Source: Multifurca ochricompacta
Lineage: Eukaryota > Basidiomycota > Agaricomycetes > Russulales > Russulaceae
Assembly: GCA_022496185.1 (NCBI GenBank)
Contig: WTXG01000094.1
Location: 62,001-126,000, forward strand
Direction of reading: 5' to 3'
Length of the DNA stretch: 64,000 nucleotides
Of this stretch, positions 25,674-36,355 are shown one piece after another; within the stretch, counting starts at the first letter, position 1, and each line of letters opens with the position of its first letter. The translations under genes were made by a program, and so were the position numbers. The notes under the pieces are model-generated. The model worked only from the letters and a program-made list of their open reading frames with translations, was not told the DNA's origin and searched no databases.

Positions 25674-27585
25674 CAGTGGGTCAAAAAACTGTCCTGATGT
25701 TTGCACCATTTCTAGTATTCACTCTATAGCACCTCAGCATTTAGGAATCTGGTTATGGGGTGGCTGTATGTCTGAAAGCCCTGCTTCCTGGCTACCATAT
25801 GCAATTTAGATCAAATCAATTGGCCATTATATAAGGATTTTATGATCACATCAAATCAATGAATTATTGGGACAGTTTTTTGACCCACATTTTAAATCCA
25901 CTATCTGCCCAATTACTACTTTATTTCACCCCTTTTTGCCTTGGTAACTCCTTGAATCCTTTTAGTCATCCTTTCTATAACCTTTTGCCATCATTCTGGT
26001 GCATTTTTATTCCACTCCTCCACCACCCTCTCCCACAACTCAGGTACCCCCTTGACTGGTTAAGATTAGTGATTGGCAGGGGTAACCCTGGGGTATCCTT
26101 GTTGGTACCCGTACCTGTACCCGTACCTGTAGTGACGGGTATGGGTAACCCACAGGTTACCCACGGGTCACCCGTGAAAATGTGTGCAAGTTCTTTACTT
26201 GCATCACGCATTTCAGATACCTGGCCCGGGACTTCCTGGACCAAGAAGATACACAACGTGTTTATTTGTGGCTGCTTAAGATCCCTCAATGACTCTTATT
26301 CTATGTTCAGAAGATTAAGATAATTCATTATTCCATTTTTATTTTATTATTCTGCTTTCAATTTTATACAAGCACAACTAAAATACAGTATACAGAGATG
26401 ATTAGATAGGATGTTATAGAACATTGATGAATAGCCTGTCAGATAACCACACAGAATGCAAAATAATTTGATGAACACATAGCAATTTGCAGGGGTAACC
26501 CCTGGGTAATTGTTTTGATACCTGGGTTACCCATAAAATGAAACGCATGCAAGTTCTTTACTTGCATTGTGCATTTCGGACATCCGGCCCAGGACATCCC
26601 GGTCAAGGAGATACGCACTTGGACACAACGTGTTCATTTATGGCTACTCAAGATCCCTCAGATATTGTTGGTTTATGTTCAGAAGATTAAAAGGATCCTT
26701 TATTTACATTATTATTTTATTATTCTGGTTTCATTTCATACAAGCATGACTGTCCTTGTGCGTTTAAGTCAACCTTCCTTAATAGGAAGGAGGTCAGACC
26801 ACCATGCGATGCAATGTAGTCACTGCCCCATGCAGCTTGTAGATACACGCGGGCCTTTTTTCAGTAAAATAATTTGATAATTAGATTATATTATAGTCTA
26901 AAGTAGTCTAGAGAGTATTTTAGATAGTGCCAGACCAGCAGAATTGGTCGCGCATTGATAAAACAGGTGCATCATGATTTTCAAGAAGTGGATCACTGAT
27001 AACACTTTTATTTTACATCGCACTGTTAATCTGCTTTGATATTTTATATAATAATACTAGAACATATTTAAAGATACCCTATAGCATACATCAGATGAGA
27101 TCTTTTATTTTTGTGGCTGCAGATGTGTTTTATCTTAGAATTTCTACTGATCTTGTCAATGCATGATTGGCGCCTATACCTGCCAAACCCGCCACGCAGG
27201 TACGGGTTTCCACGGGTTGGGAGCTGTATACCCATACCCATACCCAGCAAAACCCATGGCGCTTACCCACGCGGGTATGAAAACCCTTGACAATCACTAG
27301 TTAAGATCCTTCAGATCCACCCAGAGGTGTCCAATGGGGCTAATATTTCAAGGGATTGGGCTATCCATACCAGGCTTCAATATCCCTGTCTTAAAACTGC
27401 TGGCTTGCCTTCTTGGAATTGTGTTTTGGGTCATTGTCCTGCTGAAACATGTTTTCACCCTCCACCATTTCCAACTTTTCAAACCTTTCCACCACTCTGC
27501 CATCCAAAATATCACAGTACTGGCATGGATTCATGATCCCCTAAACCCCTGTAAGCATTCCTAGTCCATTCCACCTGTTACAAAC
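25674..27585 (-). mobile_element. Tc1/mariner-like transposon remnant, split by a hAT element
   Basis: The left end starts after a TA with CAGTGGGTCAAAAAACTG, and an inverted copy lies at 25869-25889, so the outer ~215 bp can fold back on itself. On the minus strand, 27600-27308 continuing at 26058-25900 reads as the C-terminal half of a DDE transposase: MFQQDNDPKHNSKKASQQF, then a broken PNP-like/ISPIGHLWVDLKDLN stretch, then LWERVVEEWNK-like and KVIERMTKRIQG-like residues in another frame. Stops and frame changes make it inactive. The right end is missing; it abuts a Gypsy-B LTR fragment at 27586. Confidence 0.7.
26067..27299. mobile_element. Non-autonomous hAT-type element, 1,233 bp
   Basis: Flanked by the perfect 8-bp duplication GTTAAGAT (26059-26066 and 27300-27307). 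Termini are inverted repeats: TAGTGATTGGCAGGGGT at the left and, read inward from the right, TAGTGATTGTCAAGGGT. Eight-bp duplications with this type of terminus are typical of hAT transposons. Subterminal zones are packed with GGGTA/TACCC motifs in both orientations (26097-26180 and 27190-27285). There is an internal duplication: 26183-26330 resembles 26546-26700. No transposase frame was seen, so it depends on another element for movement. Confidence 0.85.
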
Positions 27586-27722
27586 CCCACTACATCATCT
27601 TGTTTCATTTTCCCTTTCATGTGACATGCTGTCTGGCCTTGTTTGTTCCCATTGATCATGTTTATGACTCCCTTTGCACTTATTTGTTTCTTATCTCTGA
27701 CTCAGGCTGTGCTTATCTCTGA
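27586..27722 (+). repeat. Gypsy-B LTR fragment
   Basis: Begins TGTTACAAACCCCA and continues similar to the start of the complete LTR at 54493-55083. It is cut at 27722 by the Copia LTR. Confidence 0.8.
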
Positions 27723-28219
27723 TGTCAAACAGGCATGAGGCACAGCATACTGACTGTAAGAAGTTAGCGGTTTAGGCTAAAAGACAAGTTAGACTTCAGA
27801 GATGAAGAAACTCTATTACTATACTACTGACCTAAAAGACAAGTTAGCTACAGAGAGCAGTTAGTCAAAGGTATAAGTAGGAAGTAATGTAGAAGGGACT
27901 TACACTTCAGAGACAAGAAACTCTGAAGTGTAGAGGATGAAACAGACACCCTTATATACTCCAAGGGATGGTCTGTGCACACTGGGAATAAGTCCACAGG
28001 TGCCAGATAAAGTCCAAACAATAAACATGAGGGAGAAAGGCCATTGGCCATTACAGAAATCACATGTTACATGGTGTATCAGTCAGCTACTGCGGATGTG
28101 AGAAGAAAGTAATAATGATAATGTAAAAGTCCAAACTCTGGTATCTAATCTAATCTACCAAGTAGCTAATCTAATCACCTGATGCCTGAAGCATCACCAA
28201 ACATCTTCTGTGTTCAACA
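27723..28219 (-). repeat. Copia 3' LTR, 497 bp
   Basis: Starts TGTCAAACAGGC and ends GTTCAACA on the plus strand. It matches 33791-34025 and the solo LTR 51524-52025 along their lengths. Confidence 0.9.
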
Positions 28220-28409
28220 TCCCTCCATGCTGAAGGCATCTGGTCATGGATGGAAATGAGTTGGATGAGCACACTGCATCACAATTGAATGAGCATATCG
28301 CCAGCCAGAGATCCAACTTCTCTAACTCTTGAGTGTAGAAGGACATGGTGTTCAGAGGCATATCATGGTGATTCGCTTATGCAAACTGAAACCATACACA
28401 CCTCTTGCA

Positions 28410-31400
28410 TCACTCTTGAAGTTGAGAATTTTGCTCATGGTGGGAAAGTGAAACTGGTATACAAAGTCTCCAGATTCCAGCTCTCTCATTCCAGCATAAG
28501 TCCAAGTCCATTGACCATGGTTTCAAACGATGCTCTTGGTAGAGACTTAGTGAAGCCATCTGCCAGCATCTCACCTGTGGGGTCCACACTAACTCAATTA
28601 TGTGTGATTCATGTACCCCTAATGGCATGGTACTTGATGGTATATGCTTTGACTGCCTTCCTGTGACTGGGTTTAATGCCAGATCTATGGCACCCTTATT
28701 GTCACAATGGAGTAGTATAGGGGAGGATACCTCATACCCTAATTCCTCCATAAAAGTCCTATACCACACCACCTGATTGGAGCCTCAGAGAGGCTCATAT
28801 ACTTGGCTTCAGTGGTGGACTGTGCTACTGTTTTCTGCTTTCTGGAACACCAGGATATGGCACCATTTGCTAAGAAAAACATGTAGCCTGAGGTAGAGTA
28901 GCAGTCCTCTTGATCTCCCCATGAGGAATCTGCATAGCCATGAAGGCCACTCTCCCTATTCCCTCCAGAATACCGCAACTTGCAGTCTTTTGTACTGTTT
29001 AGATATTTTAAGACATATTTTGCAAGTCGCATATGATCTTGAGAGGGATTGGAAGCATATTGACTAAGGTGTGCCACAGCAAAACTGATGTCGGGTCTGC
29101 TTCCAATCTGCACCCATAGCAGAGACCCCATCAACTGTTGGTACTTCTTTATTTCAGAAGTAGATGCCTGGCCATTAAACTTGACCAGATGTACATCAGC
29201 GCCAGAGGGCAGAGGAGTATATACTTGGTTGGAATCCCTCATCCCAAACTTCTCAATAATAGATAAAATGTAGGCTGCTTGGTCAATATCCAATGTCTTG
29301 TTAGGATGATCCCTGGTGATGTTAACTCCAAGGTAGGACTGGATTTCTCCCAAGTCAGTCATCTCATATTGATTAGATAGAGCTGACTTCAGCCACATTA
29401 TCTTATCATTTGAAGATCTGAGTATAGTGATGTCATCTACATATAGAATGACATAAAGTGAATCACCCTCCTTCTTATAATGACATAAAGTGAATCACCC
29501 TCCTTCTTATAATGAAACACATATACTCCTGCATCAGAGTACATCTGAGTGAAACCCAGTTCATTAAGAACTGCATGAAATTGAAGATTCCATGCTCGGG
29601 AGGCTTGTTTGAGGCCATATAATGCTTTTTGTAGCCTACAAACTTTGGACTCTTGACCAGCAATGACAAAACCAACTGGTTGCTCCATATAAATTTCTTC
29701 ATCCAGATTGCCATGTAGGAATGCCAATTTGACATCCATCTGGTGGATTTCCCAATCCTCTAGCGTAGCTAGCGCTAGTAATAATCTAAGTGATTCAAAT
29801 CTGGTGACTGGGGAAAATGTTTCGTTGAAGTCCACTCCTTCTACTTGGGTGAACCCTTTTGCCACGAGCCTAGCACGAAACCGTCCATCTGGTTTCAGCT
29901 TAAAAACCCATTTAGACTTGACTGCCTTTCTTCCTTTTGGAAGATCCTCAAGGCGCCACACATTAAGCTTATCTAAGGCATTGATTTCATATCTACATTC
30001 CTCAAGCCATTCATTGGTGTTGTCAGACTGCATTGCCTCCTGAAAAGTCAGGGGATCTCTATAGGAGACTCCTGTGGCATTTAGCAACTCCATATGCCCA
30101 AGTCTGGAAGAACCCTGCACAAACTCAGCATTATCCTCATTATAAAATTGAGGATTTAGGCAGTGTGAGCATCTGGGATGGGCAGTATCAAGATCTAGAT
30201 CTTCCTGCACAGCCCTGTCACGCTACTGAGAGCATGGACTTTCCCTAGTAAATACTGGTTGGGGAAGTCTGCTGACATTCTTCTTAGATTGTCTCTTGGC
30301 ACGGGTTCTCTCAGGGAGTTCTGATGGTTCCATGATTTGAGATGGAGGTGTCTGATAGATTGTTATATTGTGTGTCTCATTCTCGGGTGTGGTAGGCTCA
30401 GGATTCAATTGAGGAGGTTCCACTTCCTCCTGTTCCTCAACCTGGGCGTCCTTGTCTTCAGGAGCCTGAGGAACTGTGACTATTGCTGGTTGAGGCTGGA
30501 CAGGCCTCTCTGCTTCTAACACAAAAGGCATAACTTTTTCCTTTTGCTTTCCCTTGCTGTCCTTAGCAAGGTTGGATGGGAAGGATCCTTCATCAAATGT
30601 CACATCTCTTGACAATATGAAGGATTGAGTATGCATGTCCCAAAGAAGATATCCTTTTGAGTGGGGTGCATACCCGACAAAGACTGTCTCTCTGGCTTTA
30701 TGATCCAGTTTATGTCTTTTATCCTCTGGGACAGTGTAATAGGCTAAGCAGCCAAATATTTTAAAGTAAGAGACATCTGGAATGTCCCCATCCAGAAGCT
30801 CAAGCAGTGTCCTCCACTTGTTGGAATGGATGGGCATTCTGTTGTATATGTGACAGGCTGTTCACACTGCACATTCCCAGAAACCAAGGGAAAGACCAGC
30901 ATGATGCAGCATACTGGTGGCCTTTTCCATAATGGTTCTGTTGAACCTTTCAGCCCTTCCGTTCTGTTGTGGGGAATATGGCATTGTCAATTTATGCTCT
31001 ATGCCAGCCTGCTCAAGTATAGACTTCAGCTCCCTATTGACAAATTTGCCACCTCAGTCTGTGTGTAAGGTCTTTATTTTCCTGTCTGTTTTATTTTCCA
31101 GGAATGCCTTAATGTTACAAAGACTGATGTAAATTCACTTTTAGCTTTCATAGCAACAACTAGAGCAGTTCTGCTAAAGTCATCTATGAAAGTGGCGAAG
31201 TATAGGTTCCCTTGAATTGAGGTACATTGCAAAGGACCAACTAAGTCACTATGAATGACCTCCAAGGGTGCTGAAGCTCTCTTTTGAGAGGGAGGGAATG
31301 GAAGACGGTGTGATTTTCCCATTTCACAGCCATAACATGGCTTGTCTTCCACTTGGCTATTATCTATGCTAAGGCCTTTTACAGCCTTAGGAGCATGTCT

Positions 31401-32929
31401 TTTGAGGGCCTCTTTTGACATATGACCCATGTGCAAATGCCAGGTATCAAGGCTACTTGATGCAGATTTGTGGGAAGCAGTATTTAGATTCTGCATAGTT
31501 TTCCCAAGACCCAATAGAGTCCCATAGCCTTGACACCTTCTGCTATAATTTATTATTGTACTTTATTTGACCTCAGATGGAGAGAATTCCACTGAGCTGC
31601 CTTTGTCTGTGATGCAGCTTGTTGACAGTATTCTTTCACTGCCAGGCATATAAAGACATTATTTAACTCTAACTCATAATTGTTTTGAGTTTTGAGTATG
31701 ACTTTGCCTGTTCCTTTGACTTGGACTATGGATCCATCACCAATTGTCACCTGATGTCCCTTATGTGGGAAATACTCAGAGAAATTGTCTAAGTATGGTG
31801 TAAAGTGAGTGGTGGCTCCACTGTCCATCATCCAAGGATTGCTGCCATCATCAACTTCTTGCATATGCTTGGTCAAAGTATAAAGTGAAATGTGAGGTGT
31901 CTCATGCACCTCCTGTATTCTGCCACTACCATTAACTATGGTAGCTATTTGTGTGGAGTTTGTTTGTACACTGGGGCCTTGCCCCTTCCTCTTGTTGCCC
32001 TTTTTGCCTGCATCAGCATTGGCTCTGTCCTGTTTCCTTTGCCGACATTCATTAGCCTTGTGGTCTGGCTTCTGGCAATAGAAGCAGGTGACATCATTGG
32101 ACAATGATGCACCTGCAGGTTGTGGCATGAAATTTACTTGTTTTTTGTTTTTATTTTTGTTGACATGGGCTGCCTTGTTAAGGGCAGCCCCAACACCACT
32201 TCCTGCGGGGCTGGCTAGTTGGCTTTCCTAATTTAGGAACCTTTGTACAAGGTCCTGAGGGGAAAGGTGGTCAGGAGGACCTGACACCAGGATAGAGCCA
32301 GCAATGGCATTGTAGGATGGAGGTAGGGATTGGAGCAAAATAAAGCTCATCTGAGATCAGAGATCTCCATCCCATTCTCTTTAAGAGTACTCCTCACATC
32401 CAATACATGCTGCAACTGGGGCCTGAATTGTTTCCCTTCTTCCAAGCAGAAGGAGATACAGAGCACCACAAGTTGTAGGTTGCCATGCTACCACTGAGCC
32501 ATAGAGCGATTCCAAATGCTCATACTTGGCATTGACAGAAGGGTAAGTTCTGTCAGAGGCAATTTGGGAGTATGTTTCTGGTGATGTTACCATCACCAGA
32601 ACTCCCATGAGGACTTCCTCCACCCTGTTCCATTCTAGGTACATAGGCTCTGACCAAAGTGCAAAGTGTTTGGCATACTCATCATCCTTCTCTCCATCCT
32701 CTGGCTTGGGAGGATTCAGGAACTCAGGGGCATCATGTGTGATGTGCCTCTTCATCCCATTGATCCTCAGCAGGGCTGTGAAGGACACAGACCACTGCTG
32801 CCAGTTGGAGCCATCAAGTTTATCAAACTTGAAAGTGGGGGGGAAGACGATGGAAGACATTGAGATGATTTTTAAAAAAGGTTGATCCTGGTTCCAAGGA
32901 GCAGTTAGAACCAGTTGTCCAGGTCTCAT
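28410..32929 (-). pseudogene. Copia gag-pol polyprotein, broken
   Basis: Reading from 32929 leftward: gag with FPPTFKFDKLDGSNWQQW; a CCHC knuckle CFYCQKPDHKANEC (near 32080); protease WMMDSGATTHFTP (near 31830); integrase with the HHCC zinc domain (WHLHMGHMSKEAL, CYGCEMGKSHRLPF) and first catalytic Asp in HSDLVGPL; integrase tail YLLWDMHTQSFILSRDV; RT with KSKWVFKLKPDGRFRARLVA, VTRFESLRLLLALA and QMDVKLAFLHGNL; and RNase H ending with KYMSLSEA. At least five stops or frame changes interrupt it. One is a 32-bp tandem duplication just before the RT YVDD-type motif. It is not functional. Confidence 0.88.
29450..29513. repeat. 32-bp tandem duplication inside Copia RT
   Basis: Two perfect adjacent copies, 29450-29481 and 29482-29513. 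Because 32 is not a multiple of three, the reading frame is lost directly before the polymerase active-site motif. Confidence 0.92.
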
Positions 32930-33776
32930 TTAAGAGGGCCTGTCCATTCTGTGGTGCTATGCTTCAGAACTTAAAAAAGTCCTGCCTCTGATGTGCGACT
33001 TCTAAGTAGTATAGTAGACTGTCTAGTGCCATCTACAACAAGTCCTAAGCCCACATCAGGGGGACATTGTGTAAATAGATGGGGAGTCATGTCATGGAGG
33101 AGCCAACCACAAGTTCCACTAGAGACAAAGGGTATAGAGCCCTTCCTCTAGTGCTGGTGGTGGAGTCCATGATTAAGCCCTAGATGATTGGGGCCATGAC
33201 TATAGTAGACTATCAGGTCTCCTCTGGTTGGGGTGAACCCCCAACTATGGCAGCGGATACTTCTGCCCAGAGACAAGACCTTCTAGCTACTGTGTATCTA
33301 CTATAGTAGTTCAAGCCTACTTGTATCGAGCCCAAGCATCATGGGAGTGACTACCCATGCCTTGTTCTAGACCCTAAACTCTACCAGCAGGTCGCTAAAC
33401 CTGGCTTATGGATCGAGCCAAGCATTGACTGAACCTATAGCCCCAAGCCTTCTGGGCAAGTGGCCTACTAAGACTATGGATGGGATGAAAACCCAGCTAC
33501 AACTATGAATACTATTTACTTAGAGTGCACATGAGGAACTCAAGGTGTTTCACCTGCTTAGGGTCCCTTGTCACCTTTTGCAAGAATCCCCTGAGGGACT
33601 AGCCAGACAGATCAAGGTGGGAACATAAAGCTCACCACCTTGTGGACAGTTAAGGGCAAAATAGAAGAAATCAAAGCTCACTGTGACTGTGATTGGGAAG
33701 AGGAAAGTCTTGAAGCAGTGAGCTTGAAGAAAATGTAGGACTGATCAAAAGAAGTGACAGATCAGTAAAGCGTGCC
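32930..33776 (-). other. Copia leader between 5' LTR and gag
   Basis: About 850 bp without an open frame of interest. By position it is the 5' untranslated leader of the Copia RNA and may hold packaging signals. No other structure was recognised. Confidence 0.5.
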
Positions 33777-33790
33777 CAGGGCCCATAACC
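33777..33790 (-). other. Copia primer-binding site for a half initiator tRNA-Met
   Basis: Directly after the end of the 5' LTR (..TTCGACA) the minus strand reads GGTTATGGGCCC. This is complementary to the anticodon arm of eukaryotic initiator tRNA-Met, not to a tRNA 3' CCA end. Drosophila copia uses the same internal tRNA fragment as primer. Confidence 0.75.
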
Positions 33791-34025
33791 TGTCGAACAG
33801 GCATGAGGTGCAGCATACTGACTGTAAGAAGTTAGTGGTTTAGGCTAAAAGACAAGTTAGACTTCAGAGATGAAGAAAACTCTATTACTATACTACTGAC
33901 CTAAAAGACAAGTTAGCTACAGAGAGCAGTTAGTCAAAGGTATAAGTAGGAAGTAATGTAGAAGGGACTTACACTTCAGAGACAAAGAAAACTCTGAAGT
34001 GTAGAGGATGAAACAGACACCCTTA
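33791..34025 (-). repeat. Copia 5' LTR, truncated
   Basis: Matches the first ~235 bp of the 27723-28219 LTR and then switches at TA to CAGTGCCTCAC, the end of the palindromic Tc1-like element. Confidence 0.88.
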
Positions 34026-34230
34026 CAGTGCCTCACAAAACTGAGTCAATGTTTTGCACTTTTGCACTGTTTGTTGAATATCACATCAGCCAAAACAAAT
34101 ATAAACAAAGTCTTGGTAGACCATAAAAGGTACAAGATAAGGGTTATGTAATGCAACAATAATTATGTAATTCTGATCAAAACCTGTGGAGCTATGCCCA
34201 TTTCAAATTGGGGACTCATTGACTCAGTTT

Positions 34231-34821
34231 TGTTACGACCAGGGCTGAGTACCCCACTTTTCTTCACTCTCCCCGCTGCGGACCCTTCCCTTCCACCCAC
34301 CCTCTATTTTCTGATCACGTCCCCATCCTGGGATCCCTCATGTGCCCTGCTTCCCTCCCTGTGACTGCTGTTTGTACATGATGACACATTGTTTATACCT
34401 TGCTTATGCTTTTCCTTATCGCTTATCTCTTTATCTGTAAGACCGGACATTTACTTAATACCCTATCAGAAGCCAGGCTTTATGCCCTCCGCTTTCGTAT
34501 ATTTGGGCCCACTTGACTCCGTATCCCTTATCAATAGGTGCTCACCTCATTATGTATATAAGCCTGCTGTAAACTACACTGTAGCTTCAGACTTGACTTA
34601 TTGAATACATCGGTGTTCGTCTTCAGGACTTCCCCTTGGAACCTTTGACTCGATCGTCTCCATGCTTTTGGCACTTTCCGCTCAACATTGTCACTAGGGA
34701 ACAGCCCCTTTGACTTTGACTCAATCATTTGAACTCCAAGAGGTCTTATTGATCTCTTATCTAAACATATGTATGAAGCTGTCACACAAGTCGTGCAGAA
34801 CGTCTCACACCAGACGTAACA
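34231..34821 (+). repeat. Gypsy A 5' LTR, 591 bp
   Basis: Runs from TGTTACGACC to GACGTAACA. A TATATAAG box lies near 34556-34563. The AGACTTGACTT stretch at 34589-34599, about 30 nt later, is the expected transcript start and pairs with the site after the LTR (one CpG-type change from perfect). Confidence 0.92.
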
Positions 34822-34823
34822 TC

Positions 34824-34834
34824 AAGTCGAGTCT
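34824..34834 (+). other. Gypsy A self-priming site (Tf1-like)
   Basis: AAGTCGAGTCT, 2 nt after the LTR, is the reverse complement of AGACTCGACTT, found intact near the predicted transcript start of the Gypsy B, D and E LTRs. In A's own LTR one C is now T. No tRNA-type TGG start is present. Confidence 0.68.
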
Positions 34835-34840
34835 CTCACA

Positions 34841-36355
34841 GTGGCTTCCAGCCGCAGTCAGACCCTCTTCCGGGAAGAACTCATCGAATGCAGAGACGAG
34901 AATAATCTTTCACAACAAGTACTTGGCTCTGCCGCCTGGAAGGACTTTGAATCCGAGTTTGGATACTATGTCTATCACGACAGAAGATACCAACCAGTAG
35001 AATATGATGACAAGAAAAGAGTTTGGTATTGTATCCAATACTCGGACAGTCGGAACTCTTGGGTCACGACCAGACCTGCCCCACCTGAATTTGGACTAGG
35101 CCCATGGAGAGAAAACCCTCTGGCCATTGTCATGGACTCCGAACCAGAGGAGTACGTAGAAAAACCCAGTGAAGAAGAAGCACCAGCATTAGCAGCGACT
35201 ATGTCTCCGGTTGCACCTAAGGTTGTCACGTTCAGAGCCCCTGCTTTGACAACCCCCCAGATATCAACACAATCCACAAATACTGTCACCCCATTCATTC
35301 CACATATGTCTACTATTGCCACCCAGCTCCCAGACCCTGCCCCACCAGCCCCAGTGGCGGCACCACCAAACATCCCTCCCCCATCCAGACGATTATCAGG
35401 AGTGCTCCCCCAGACATTCACTGGGGACCGCTCACAGAGCAAAAAATTCATGCTAGAGTTCACAACCTTTAAGAACTTCAACCATGACATCCCACAGATT
35501 GTCAACCCATTTCAACGAGCCAATCTGTTCCTTTCCCTGATTCGGGGGGATGCGGTTGATGACTGGACCATGGAGCAGCTGGAATGGCTGAATGAACAAA
35601 TCGAAAGTGGGCGTTGTACCACAAGTGAAAGTCTTTGGGAGACCATCACTGAACGGTTTAAGGACGCCTTCATGGATGGGCAGGCCAAGCAGAAGGCAGC
35701 CCAAGAACTTAAGTCCCTTAGGATGGAAAAGGGAGAATTGGATGCATATGTTGCTAAGTTCAGGAGTCTTGCAAATAGGGCTGGCTATGACATGGATGAA
35801 GAGGCCACGTTGGACCTCTTCTCACAAGGGTTGCCCAATCCCTTGGTCAAGAACATAATCCAGTTCCACCATCCTCATGACTGGGACAGCTGGGTTGACA
35901 CCGCCCGACGACAACAACAGGACTACCTTGATTTCCAAACATGCTTTGGAGTTGATACTAAAAAGGGAAAGACGCGAGATCAATGGAAGGTGGCTTTCGG
36001 GGTGAAACCTGCCCAGCATGCCCAGAGGGATCCAAATGCTATGGACACCTCTGCGGACCGAGCCCGAGCCTGGGCAGCACTCACGGAAGATGAACAGCAA
36101 ACATTGATGAAGGAAGGACGGTGCTTTCGCTGTAGGGCACTAGGACATATGTCCCGGGATTGTCCCAAGAAGGGAGTACGTGTTGCAGCTGCAACCACCA
36201 CAGCTGAAGCCCCTGTTCAAAACAACCCACCCACCATGGATAAACGATCAAAAGAGGAGAAAGCTCAGGATATATGGGCTAATATGATGAAGGAGAGCGA
36301 AGAAGTGCATGCCATCTTAGTGGAGAAGGCATTTGCAAAGAAGGATTTTTGTTAG
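34841..36355 (+). CDS. Gypsy A gag
   Basis: Open for 505 codons from GTG 34841 to TAG 36355, with no ATG at the family start position, so the true start in this copy is unclear. It contains a retrotransposon gag domain (GDRSQSKKFMLEFTTFKNFN through DGQAKQKAAQELKSLRMEKG, then GLPNPLVKNIIQFHHP) and one CCHC knuckle, CFRCRALGHMSRDC. It encodes the capsid/nucleocapsid of the retrotransposon particle. The frame ends at KDFC* and pol begins in the -1 frame at the GATTTTTGT overlap (36342-36355). Confidence 0.88.
   Translation: MASSRSQTLFREELIECRDENNLSQQVLGSAAWKDFESEFGYYVYHDRRYQPVEYDDKKRVWYCIQYSDSRNSWVTTRPAPPEFGLGPWRENPLAIVMDSEPEEYVEKPSEEEAPALAATMSPVAPKVVTFRAPALTTPQISTQSTNTVTPFIPHMSTIATQLPDPAPPAPVAAPPNIPPPSRRLSGVLPQTFTGDRSQSKKFMLEFTTFKNFNHDIPQIVNPFQRANLFLSLIRGDAVDDWTMEQLEWLNEQIESGRCTTSESLWETITERFKDAFMDGQAKQKAAQELKSLRMEKGELDAYVAKFRSLANRAGYDMDEEATLDLFSQGLPNPLVKNIIQFHHPHDWDSWVDTARRQQQDYLDFQTCFGVDTKKGKTRDQWKVAFGVKPAQHAQRDPNAMDTSADRARAWAALTEDEQQTLMKEGRCFRCRALGHMSRDCPKKGVRVAAATTTAEAPVQNNPPTMDKRSKEEKAQDIWANMMKESEEVHAILVEKAFAKKDFC

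Larger units (their letters stand above)
27723..34025 (-). mobile_element. Ty1/Copia retrotransposon, minus orientation, inactive
   Basis: The 3' LTR is at 27723-28219 and the truncated 5' LTR at 33791-34025. The order on the minus strand is 5' LTR, half-tRNA primer site, long leader, gag, protease, integrase, RT, RNase H, polypurine tract (28220-28230) and 3' LTR. This is the Copia gene order, with integrase before RT. The element sits inside a Gypsy-B LTR fragment. The right-hand LTR stops at 34025, where a palindromic Tc1-like element begins, so the right flank of the insertion is lost. Confidence 0.88.

Noticed and set aside
26067..27299. Small open frames inside the hAT-type element
   Set aside because: Short, repeat-derived and without any transposase motif.
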